5,886 nucleotides of DNA from CAYMUN01 sp964640775 (GTDB taxonomy: Bacteria > Patescibacteriota > Saccharimonadia > Saccharimonadales > UBA4665): positions 1 to 5,886 of the forward strand of contig CAZXIT010000052.1 in assembly GCA_964640775.1 (NCBI GenBank), in the 5' to 3' direction. This document shows positions 1 through 5,834 of the stretch, one piece after another (position 1 is the first letter of the stretch; each line of letters starts with the position of its first letter). The translations under genes and the position numbers were made by a program. Below the pieces are notes generated by a model, which was given only the letters and a program-made list of their open reading frames with translations, made no database searches and was not told the origin of the DNA.

Positions 1-1302
1 GCGCCAGGCGGCATCGGCAGCTTTATACTTAACAAGATTAGTATTGCATTCCGGGCAGTGGGCTGGCATCTTAAACTGCTGTTCCGAGCCGTCACGCAGC
101 TTTAGCAGCGGCTGCAGGACTTCAGGGATTATGTCGCCGGCTTTGTGGACGATCACCGTGTCCCCTACTCTGATGTCTTTGCGGGCAACTTCACTCTCGT
201 TGTGCAAGGTAGCCATCTGCACGGTGCTGCCGGCAATCAAAACAGGTTCGAGCATGGCTACCGGCGTAGCCGCGCCCGTCCGGCCGATGGATATGAAAAT
301 ATCTTTTACTTTAGTAGCGGCTTGTTCGGCAGCATATTTCAGGGCTACCGCGGCACGAGGAGCTTTGCCAACAACGCCTAAGCGGCGATACAGCTGGCGG
401 TCATTGAGCTTGATGACCAGGCCATCGGTATTAAACGGCAAAGTCTGGCGCTTAGTGTCCCAGTCAGCCGCAAACTTCATTAGATCGGCAATTGTGGTAA
501 AGACGGCTGCCTCCGGGTTGGCTAGCAAGCCCAGCCCACGCATTGCCTGATAGGCGAAACTATACGTCGGAACATCGTCCGGATTATCCCGCAGCAGGTC
601 ATAGGCCCTAAAATACAGCGGCCGGCTGGCTACTAGTTCGGGGTCAAGCTGCCGGATGGTACCGGCGGCGGTATTGCGCGGATTGGCAAACAGCGGCTTG
701 CCGGCTTGGGCGCGAGCATCGTTCAGCCGAGCAAAATCAGCCTTGTACATGACAATCTCACCCCTCACTTCGGTCCGGCCCTCTAGAAACAGGCTATAGC
801 GTCTATCTGAACGCAGCCGCAGCGGTACTGAATCGATTGTCCGAATATTGGCAGTAACATCCTCGCCGACAAAACCGTCGCCGCGGGTGATACCCCGCTG
901 CAAAATCCCGTCATGGTAGACCAGGGCGCAGGCCAAGCCATCCATCTTGAGGTCGGCAAAATACTCGATGGTAGCGGCGGTATCGGCAGGCAGCAGCTTC
1001 ATGAGCCGCTCGCGCCAGGCTTCTACTTCGGCAAGATCAAAGACGTCATTGAGGCTGAGCATCCGGGAACTGTGCTCAAACTGCGTAAAACCGGGCAGCG
1101 GGCTGCCAGCGACTCGCTGGGTGGGCGAGTCCGGGGTGACGAATTCCGGATAGCTATCCTCCAGCTGCGACAATTCATGCTTCAAACTGTCGGCCGCAGC
1201 CTCGCTCATGATCGACTCGTCAAGGACGTGGTAGTGATAGCGGTAGTCGTTGATCAGCTCCCGCAATTTTTCGATACGTACAGCAGCCTGCTGTTTATTC
1301 AT
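1..1302 (-). CDS. ligA: NAD-dependent DNA ligase LigA (partial, C-terminus beyond window)
   Basis: Seals nicks in duplex DNA during replication and repair, using NAD+ as AMP donor; cytoplasmic. The 434 codons visible run in frame from the ATG to the window edge. Residues 1-60 are the Ia-like NMN-binding region (RYHYHVLDES). The adenylation domain has MLSLND at 81-86, the catalytic lysine K119 in KMDG (119-122), EVRGEI (178-183), DGLVIK (293-298) and KYAAEQ (322-327). The OB fold follows with GRTG (340-343) and RVGDTVIVHKAGDIIPEV (378-395). The first half of the Cys4 zinc finger is C416-P-E-C419. The rest of the zinc finger, HhH and BRCT domains must lie left of position 1; full-length LigA is usually about 650-700 residues. 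An in-frame TGA lies directly before the ATG, fixing the start. The ATG overlaps the stop of the upstream membrane-protein gene and has no obvious Shine-Dalgarno, suggesting translational coupling. Residue D117 stands where most LigA have Glu (E-x-K-x-D-G). Family assignment is certain; lineage is inferred. Confidence 0.97.
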   Translation of the reverse strand, partial: MNKQQAAVRIEKLRELINDYRYHYHVLDESIMSEAAADSLKHELSQLEDSYPEFVTPDSPTQRVAGSPLPGFTQFEHSSRMLSLNDVFDLAEVEAWRERLMKLLPADTAATIEYFADLKMDGLACALVYHDGILQRGITRGDGFVGEDVTANIRTIDSVPLRLRSDRRYSLFLEGRTEVRGEIVMYKADFARLNDARAQAGKPLFANPRNTAAGTIRQLDPELVASRPLYFRAYDLLRDNPDDVPTYSFAYQAMRGLGLLANPEAAVFTTIADLMKFAADWDTKRQTLPFNTDGLVIKLNDRQLYRRLGVVGKAPRAAVALKYAAEQAATKVKDIFISIGRTGAATPVAMLEPVLIAGSTVQMATLHNESEVARKDIRVGDTVIVHKAGDIIPEVLQPLLKLRDGSEQQFKMPAHCPECNTNLVKYKAADAAWR

Positions 1303-2296
1303 TCAGAAGTTCCCGATAGAGGGTGTACATGTAGGTGTGCACTGCCACCAGCGCAAACATAGTCAGCAGGAAAAATACGTACTGGGCAAAGGGAGCTGCC
1401 AAAATAATAATCGGCAGCATCACGACAGCGGCAGCCAGCAATAAGATCAGTGGCAGACAGAGTACTTTGCGGAGTACTGTCCAGCGCCGGAAGCGCACCA
1501 GCTCGCGGGCCGACCGCAAAGCCTGCATTGGCGCCATATTTGGCAGGGTCACGATATACAGCGCAAACAGCGACGAACTAAGCATGTAGAGGCTGCAAAG
1601 AGCCAGCATGCCGTACAGCAAAGCCCATAGTAATTTTTCGACAAAATAAACCGCGATACCATTGCTGACTACCAAGCTGTAGAGCATTGAACCAAGTATG
1701 AGGGGAATAACCTGCAGCGCAATCACCAGCAGCACGAGCAAGAAGGTCACTAATGGCGCCATACCCCTGTAGTAGGCATCGCGAATCCGCGGCACCGTGC
1801 CAGCAGCAACTTGTCTCAATGTCCAGATGATAGCCAGGCTGCCAACGAGCGCTAAGAAAACCTGGTAGGCTCCGGCGACCTGGTTGGTGGTATTGCCCGC
1901 CGAACCGACAAGCGATACAAAGATCGTCAAACTGGAAGCCACCGCCCCAAAATGGCCCGTGAAGACCTCGTCCAAGGTGCTCTTGAGCGTCGAGACGTTG
2001 CTGCCGCCTGCCAAGCCCTGGGCCAATACCACATTGAGCAGTCCATAAATCAAGGTAATACCGATAAATAGCTTCTTGTGCTGCCACAGCGTCAGTGCCG
2101 CGGCCCTGGTCAGGCGCCAGATATTGGGAAGCTGGACGGGGTGCTTGATGCGCTTCTGCAGGCGCAAGCTTTTGTACTGTCCCTGTTTGATCCGGCGCGG
2201 CGAGGTGCGGGGGCGAGGTGCGGCTTTTTGTTTTGCGGCGGCTTTAGCCGCCAGACGTTTGGGAGTCGTTTTGGCGGTTTTTTTTGCCTTTGCCAT
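1295..2296 (-). CDS. Multi-pass membrane protein of unknown function with basic N-terminal tail
   Basis: I do not recognise a named family. The 333-residue product begins with about 55 residues rich in Lys, Ala, Arg, Pro and Thr, with no acidic residue (KKTAK, AAKAAAKQK, PRPRTSPRR), resembling histone H1-like tails. Then come probable membrane segments near 76-96, 141-161, 181-209, 222-250, 279-301 and 304-325, with a weaker hydrophobic stretch at 117-131. Between the last pairs is a cytoplasm-type amphipathic stretch at 255-278 (ALRSARELVRFRRW) recalling the loop seen in DUF975 or glycerophosphodiesterase-membrane-domain-like proteins; that resemblance is tentative. No catalytic motif is visible. 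The tail is expected in the cytoplasm by the positive-inside rule and could touch nucleic acid or acidic lipid (inference). The gene starts 20 bp after htpX and its last 8 bases overlap the ligA start, so it is probably co-transcribed with both. No Shine-Dalgarno precedes the ATG. Confidence 0.9.
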   Translation of the reverse strand: MAKAKKTAKTTPKRLAAKAAAKQKAAPRPRTSPRRIKQGQYKSLRLQKRIKHPVQLPNIWRLTRAAALTLWQHKKLFIGITLIYGLLNVVLAQGLAGGSNVSTLKSTLDEVFTGHFGAVASSLTIFVSLVGSAGNTTNQVAGAYQVFLALVGSLAIIWTLRQVAAGTVPRIRDAYYRGMAPLVTFLLVLLVIALQVIPLILGSMLYSLVVSNGIAVYFVEKLLWALLYGMLALCSLYMLSSSLFALYIVTLPNMAPMQALRSARELVRFRRWTVLRKVLCLPLILLLAAAVVMLPIIILAAPFAQYVFFLLTMFALVAVHTYMYTLYRELLNE

Positions 2297-2310
2297 ACGA
2301 TCTAGTATAT
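2297..2310 (-). promoter_or_regulatory. Possible internal -10 box for the membrane-protein gene (leaderless arrangement)
   Basis: On the minus strand TATACT (2309-2304) lies 7 nt before the ATG at 2296. That would place the transcription start at or one base before the start codon. The -35 side is weak (TGGGCA at 18-nt spacing, inside the htpX 3' end). There is no Shine-Dalgarno, which fits a leaderless message, but one short AT-rich motif can occur by chance. Confidence 0.3.
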
Positions 2311-2316
2311 AGGATC

Positions 2317-3201
2317 TTAGGCGTGTGTGCCCATAGCTCGCAGCCTGGCAATGCGATCTTCAATCGGCGGGTGTGTGCTAAATAGACCGGTCAGGGCGCC
2401 CTTGCGCAGCGGGCTGGCAAAAAACAGATGGGCGGTCGAGGTATTTTGCCGGCGAATGGTACTGCCCCCTTTGGCAATTTTTTCCAGGGCGCTGGCCAAG
2501 CCTTCGGGATATCTCGTAGTCAGCGCGCCGGTAGCATCAGCCAAATACTCGCGCTGCCGGGAGATAGCCAGCTGGATCATGGTGGCAATCAGCGGCGCCA
2601 ATATGGCGGCCACGATACCAAATACAAAAAATAACTGATTATTGCTGCCGCGGTTGTCGTTGCTGCTAAACCACGTCAAGCGCAGCATGATATCCGCCAG
2701 CAGTGAAATAACCGCGGTCAGCGCAAAAGCGACCATGCTAACTCGAATGTCATAATTTTTGACATGGCCCATTTCGTGAGCTATGACACCTTGCAGCTCA
2801 GTATCGGTCATAGCCGCGAGCAAACCGCTGGTGACGCTGACTGCCGAATGCCGGGGATCGCGGCCAGTGGCAAAGGCGTTGAGCCCGGGATCGTCCATGA
2901 TATAGACTTTGGGCATTGGCAAGCCGTCAGTAATCGCCAGGTTCTCGACTACGCGCCACAGCCGGGGATCATCTGACTTTTGGATTTCTTTGGCGCCGTT
3001 TAGGGCCAGCGCCATCTTTGAACCGGCATAGTAGGTAAACAGCACATACAGGCTCGCGCCGATCAGGCCGCCGTAAAATACCCCGGTACTTCCACCGCCG
3101 TAAGCTTTGTCAAAAATCCAGATTATCAAAGCGATGAATGCCAGAAAGACCGCCATGATAAAAACGGTCTTGCGTTTGTTTTTAGCGATGTCAGAGTACA
3201 T
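2317..3201 (-). CDS. htpX: HtpX-type M48 family membrane zinc metalloprotease
   Basis: Integral membrane endopeptidase that cleaves misfolded membrane proteins on the cytoplasmic side; part of membrane quality control in the families where it has been studied. The 294 residues match the usual HtpX length. Membrane segments lie near 13-30 and 39-58, followed by the protease domain with GLPMPKVYIMDDPGLNAFATG (93-113), the zinc motif H142-E143-M-G-H146, and the third ligand E218 in REYLAD (217-222). Two further hydrophobic segments flank the region between these (about 155-176 and 189-213). The C-terminal STHPP (275-279) and the EDRIARL that follows are typical of the family. All expected catalytic residues are present. 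The start is fixed by an in-frame TAG 15 bases upstream with no other start codon between. It lies 29 bp downstream of lemA, a pairing known in other bacteria, and was probably transcribed from the lemA promoter. The ribosome-binding site is poor (GAGAG only). Confidence 0.96.
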   Translation of the reverse strand: MYSDIAKNKRKTVFIMAVFLAFIALIIWIFDKAYGGGSTGVFYGGLIGASLYVLFTYYAGSKMALALNGAKEIQKSDDPRLWRVVENLAITDGLPMPKVYIMDDPGLNAFATGRDPRHSAVSVTSGLLAAMTDTELQGVIAHEMGHVKNYDIRVSMVAFALTAVISLLADIMLRLTWFSSNDNRGSNNQLFFVFGIVAAILAPLIATMIQLAISRQREYLADATGALTTRYPEGLASALEKIAKGGSTIRRQNTSTAHLFFASPLRKGALTGLFSTHPPIEDRIARLRAMGTHA

Positions 3202-3230
3202 CTTGGCGGGCTCTCGCTACAGGGGTACCG

Positions 3231-3797
3231 TTAAAACTTTACTTCAGGAGCATTTTGGACAGTGGCGGCTTCGGCTTCAGTCACGTCAAAAAACTCTTTG
3301 TCCTGTCGAAAGCCCAGCATACCGGCGAAGATGTTGGTTGGAAAGGTCTTGCGCTTGGTATTAAAATCGCGCACCACGCCATTGTAAAAACGACGCGAGG
3401 CTTGAATTTTATCTTCAGTATCGGTTAATTCTGCTTGCAGTTCTTGGAAGTTCTGTGAAGCCTTGAGGTCAGGGTAAGCCTCAGCAACTGCGAATAGGCT
3501 CTTCATTGTCTTTTGGAAGTCACCCTCGGCTTTGGCAGCCTCAGCTGGACCTTGGGCGCTCATGGCGTTTGCCCGGGCGGCGGTCACGTCTTCAAACACG
3601 GACTTTTCGTGCGTAGCGTAACCCTTGACGGTATTGATGAGATTAGGGATCAGGTCATAGCGGCGCTTCAGCTGGACGGTGATGTCGCTCCAGGCCTCGC
3701 TGGCCTGCTGGTTGAGCTTGACAAGGGCATTGAACATCGCTGCCAGGAAAACTCCTATGACAACAACGACACCGATAATGATCAAAATAGTAGGCAT
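3231..3797 (-). CDS. lemA: LemA family membrane protein
   Basis: LemA proteins have one N-terminal membrane segment and a long helical bundle; their biochemical role is not settled. The 188 residues match the family's usual size. A hydrophobic segment spans 3-22. Family signatures follow in order: AWSDITVQLKRRYDLIPNL (35-53) with NTVKGYATHEK (55-65), YPDLKASQNFQELQ (108-121), ELTDTEDKIQASRRFYN (123-139), and the terminal FPTNIFAGMLGF (152-163). Nothing is truncated. The ATG is preceded by a good Shine-Dalgarno (AAGGAG, 3814-3809) 11 nt away, and an in-frame TAA overlaps that site, so the start is firm. It is the first gene of a likely lemA-htpX-membrane protein-ligA operon. Adjacency to htpX suggests a shared role in the membrane or envelope, as in other bacteria where the two are neighbours (inference). 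Confidence 0.97.
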   Translation of the reverse strand: MPTILIIIGVVVVIGVFLAAMFNALVKLNQQASEAWSDITVQLKRRYDLIPNLINTVKGYATHEKSVFEDVTAARANAMSAQGPAEAAKAEGDFQKTMKSLFAVAEAYPDLKASQNFQELQAELTDTEDKIQASRRFYNGVVRDFNTKRKTFPTNIFAGMLGFRQDKEFFDVTEAEAATVQNAPEVKF

Positions 3798-3808
3798 GTC
3801 GAGTAAAT

Positions 3809-3814
3809 CTCCTT
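3809..3814 (-). promoter_or_regulatory. Shine-Dalgarno site of lemA
   Basis: AAGGAG on the minus strand, 11 nt before the lemA ATG. It is the only strong ribosome-binding site among the minus-strand operon genes, consistent with lemA being the first cistron. Confidence 0.75.
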
Positions 3815-3815
3815 A

Positions 3816-3838
3816 TGTTGTACAAGCATTATACAACA
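3816..3838. promoter_or_regulatory. lemA promoter -10 box inside a 7-bp inverted repeat (possible operator)
   Basis: The minus strand carries a consensus TATAAT at 3833-3828, which would start transcription near 3821-3820 and give a leader of about 23 nt with the Shine-Dalgarno inside it. No convincing -35 hexamer was found at 16-18 nt. The -10 box lies within a perfect inverted repeat, TGTTGTA (3816-3822), 9-nt spacer, TACAACA (3832-3838). A dimeric repressor bound there would cover both the -10 and the start site. The promoter call is reasonably strong; the operator role is inference from symmetry and position only. Confidence 0.55.
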
Positions 3839-3854
3839 GTCGGCTAGACTCATG

Positions 3855-3860
3855 TATCAT
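3855..3860 (+). promoter_or_regulatory. Possible -10 box of the carboxypeptidase gene
   Basis: TATCAT on the plus strand lies 10 nt before the ATG at 3871, so a transcript would carry only a very short leader. The -35 region is poor and would overlap the right arm of the inverted repeat at 3832-3838. The only ribosome-binding hint is AGGG, 3 nt before the ATG. Confidence 0.3.
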
Positions 3861-3870
3861 AAAAGGGCTT

Positions 3871-5091
3871 ATGAATAAAAAAGGGTGGCGCAGACCACGG
3901 CTAATCGCATATTTTATGGTATTCGTCGTGCTATGCGGCACCTACGTTCAGTGGACACTTCGCAAGCCGCTGCCAATAATTGCTCCGGTGGCCGGTCTCA
4001 CCACATTGCGATCTTCGCCCGCTGCTGCCCGCCTTTCATGGCCGGCTGCAGGCCAGGCCGCGGTGGGCATCGTCAGTACACCGATTATGACAGTCCACGG
4101 CACCCAAACCACCGCTCCAATTGCCAGCGCCGCTAAATTGATCACCGCTCTAACAATCCTGGCTGATAAACCGCTCAAACCGGGTGAACAAGGGCCATTA
4201 GTCACTTTGGGCGCCAAAGATGTGGCTATTTATAATGCTTACGTGGCCCAGCACGGCTCAGTCGTGCCCGTGGCAGCTGGCGAGCAAATTAGCCAGTACC
4301 AAATGCTGCAAGCCATTATGCTGCCTTCGGCCAATAATATGGCCGACAGTTTAGCCATCTGGGCGTACGGCTCCCTGCCCGGCTATACCCAGGCCGCCAA
4401 CAGCCACCTTGCTAAACTCGGACTGAAAGATACCCGTGTTGGCAGTGACGCCAGCGGCCTGGCACCCGATACTACCAGTACGGCCCATGATCTGGTGGTA
4501 TTAGGCGAAGCCGCTATGCAAAACCCAGTGCTAGCGGGCATCGTTGGACAAACTACTGCCAGCGGCCTGCCGATCGTCAACACCGTCAAAAATGTTAACT
4601 TCTTGCTGGGCGGCGACAATATTATTGGTATCAAGACCGGTAATACCGATGAAGCCGGGGGCGTTTTTGTGTCAGCCAGCCGGGTGCAGATCAATAAAAA
4701 ACCGGTTACTATCGTGACGGCTGTTGTTGGCCAGCCCTCATTGTTTGCCGCCCTCAGAAACAGCCAGACACTGATTCGAAGCGCCCAAGCCAACTTCCAG
4801 CCAGCCCATATCAAGGCCGCTGGCATTCCGGTGCGCGACTATGCGCTGCCCTGGGGCGGTCAGGTTGCAGCGGCTGCTACGCAAGACCTGACCATTACGA
4901 CCTGGGCCGGCAGTGCAGTCACGGCGTATGCCGCTTCACGCCCCATTTCTGCCAGTGCGACAGCCGGGCAGACCGTCGGCAGTATTAGCCCGGAAACATC
5001 AATTATCTACGATAGGCAGTCCATACCAGTCAGACTAACTGGCTCTGTCACCCGCCCATCAGTTTGGTGGCGTCTGACTCATCCCTTCTAG
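3871..5091 (+). CDS. D-alanyl-D-alanine carboxypeptidase (S11 family, PBP5-like)
   Basis: A penicillin-binding serine peptidase predicted to remove the terminal D-Ala from peptidoglycan stem peptides outside the membrane. The 406-residue product has a basic N-terminus (KKGWRRPR) then one hydrophobic segment (about 11-29) that may be a signal anchor. The three active-site motifs are in order: S86-A-A-K89 within PIASAAKLITAL, S153-A-N155 within LPSANNMAD, and K255-T-G257 within GIKTGNTDEAGG. About 60 residues from 317 to 390 may be a PBP5_C-like beta domain. The C-terminus ends in VWWRLTHPF; no long amphipathic anchor helix is visible, so anchoring is probably N-terminal. The frame stays open upstream into antisense lemA, but no in-frame ATG, GTG or TTG lies in the intergenic region before 3871. 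It is divergent from lemA and convergent with the FKBP gene. Confidence 0.94.
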   Translation: MNKKGWRRPRLIAYFMVFVVLCGTYVQWTLRKPLPIIAPVAGLTTLRSSPAAARLSWPAAGQAAVGIVSTPIMTVHGTQTTAPIASAAKLITALTILADKPLKPGEQGPLVTLGAKDVAIYNAYVAQHGSVVPVAAGEQISQYQMLQAIMLPSANNMADSLAIWAYGSLPGYTQAANSHLAKLGLKDTRVGSDASGLAPDTTSTAHDLVVLGEAAMQNPVLAGIVGQTTASGLPIVNTVKNVNFLLGGDNIIGIKTGNTDEAGGVFVSASRVQINKKPVTIVTAVVGQPSLFAALRNSQTLIRSAQANFQPAHIKAAGIPVRDYALPWGGQVAAAATQDLTITTWAGSAVTAYAASRPISASATAGQTVGSISPETSIIYDRQSIPVRLTGSVTRPSVWWRLTHPF

Positions 5092-5112
5092 CTGCCTATT
5101 CGATAGCGGCTA
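5089..5112. terminator. Imperfect hairpin shared by two convergent gene ends
   Basis: Bases 5089-5099 pair with 5103-5112 around a 3-nt loop, giving about ten pairs with one bulged C and one G-T wobble. The hairpin contains the stop codon of the carboxypeptidase gene (5089-5091) and that of the FKBP gene (5098-5096). No T-run follows on either strand, so it is not a canonical intrinsic terminator; it might act as a two-way RNA end or be a by-product of dense packing. Confidence 0.3.
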
Positions 5113-5812
5113 ATTGGACCTGAAACACCAAGACAGCGTTTGCCGGGATTGAGCCCTGCCCCGATGCGCCGTAGCCAACTGCCGGCGGCACGATGACCAG
5201 CCGAGTACCGCCGACCTTCATGCCATTTAGGGCCTGCTCCCAGCCGGGAATAACCTGGTGGGCTCCCAGGGTAAATACAAACGGCTGCAGTTTGCCATCA
5301 CTGCCAGGCTTGGATTCGTCAAACAGCTGGCCATTGGTGAGCCAGCCCTTGTAATACACCGCCGCTTTATGCGAAGCACTGAGAGGGTCTCCCGTACCGA
5401 CCTGCATGTCGCCAAACAGCGCGCCTTGCCCGTCCTTGTATTTTTCATACTGGCTGAATGTCGAGGGGTCGAGAGTCTGGGCAGCTGACGAACTGGAAGA
5501 ACCATCTGATCCGGAACCGCCGTTTGCCTTATGCTGACTGCTGCCATCAAGCTGGCCAATGCTCGAGGAGGCATTTGACGAGGTGACACTGAGACCGCTA
5601 TTGTCGCTGGGGGCTGGCCCGGCTTCGTTGAGCGCGATACTGTTTGGGCTGCCTGTCTGTCCGGAAACAGTCCCCGGTTCTGCCCCGTAGTCCTGCGAGC
5701 GTGCGACGGTATTGCCGGCGTGGCTATGAATCACAATCACGCCGGCAATTAAGCCGGCGAAGACTAGGGATGCGCCTGAAATCGTTACGACTTTTCTTTT
5801 TGTTATCTGCAT
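5096..5812 (-). CDS. Membrane-tethered FKBP-type peptidyl-prolyl cis-trans isomerase
   Basis: Catalyses cis-trans isomerisation of X-Pro bonds; here predicted to act outside the cytoplasmic membrane on exported proteins. The 238 residues have a basic start (KRK), one membrane segment (about 8-28, no lipobox Cys), a long low-complexity linker rich in Ser, Gly, Asn and Ala (about 32-115), and a C-terminal FKBP domain (about 130-238). By alignment in my head with human FKBP12, the pocket residues Y154, F164, D165, F178, V187, I188, W191, Y214 and F230 are kept, while the position of FKBP12 His87 is Gln219. An in-frame TAA 12 bases upstream of the ATG fixes the start; the ribosome site is weak (AAAGA, 6-nt gap). 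It begins 22 bp after the end of a tRNA-Val gene on the same strand and I see no clear promoter in between, so it may be transcribed by read-through. The stop is 4 bp from that of the convergent carboxypeptidase. Confidence 0.94.
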   Translation of the reverse strand: MQITKRKVVTISGASLVFAGLIAGVIVIHSHAGNTVARSQDYGAEPGTVSGQTGSPNSIALNEAGPAPSDNSGLSVTSSNASSSIGQLDGSSQHKANGGSGSDGSSSSSAAQTLDPSTFSQYEKYKDGQGALFGDMQVGTGDPLSASHKAAVYYKGWLTNGQLFDESKPGSDGKLQPFVFTLGAHQVIPGWEQALNGMKVGGTRLVIVPPAVGYGASGQGSIPANAVLVFQVQLAAIE

Positions 5813-5834
5813 AATAATTCTTTATGTAAAATCT

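Noticed and set aside
1..1302. Recoding of TGA as glycine, as in some CPR lineages
   Set aside because: No in-frame TGA occurs in the ligA frame or the other genes, and the G+C content is not low; the standard code explains everything.
913..1362. Plus-strand open frame of 149 codons, and others at 44-550, 145-381 and 947-1153
   Set aside because: They are antisense to ligA, whose minus-strand frame has every family motif; they show no recognisable domain.
1578..2087. Minus-strand open frame of 169 codons in another frame of the membrane-protein gene
   Set aside because: It lies wholly inside the 333-residue frame, and its translation lacks the hydrophobic pattern and reads as a shadow rich in Gly, Cys, Gln and Arg.
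2278..2285. Run of eight A on the coding strand (codons 4-7 of the membrane-protein gene) as a slippage or frameshift site
   Set aside because: It fits plain Lys codons in a Lys-rich tail; there is no overlapping alternative frame with a recognisable product and no visible stimulating structure.
3679..3870. Upstream extension of the carboxypeptidase to an ATG at 3679
   Set aside because: It would run antisense through the lemA start and the promoter region; the basic-plus-hydrophobic N-terminus typical of an exported protein begins at 3871.
4383..4826. Minus-strand open frame of 147 codons, and another at 3948-4217
   Set aside because: Antisense to the carboxypeptidase gene with all three active-site motifs; no domain features of their own.
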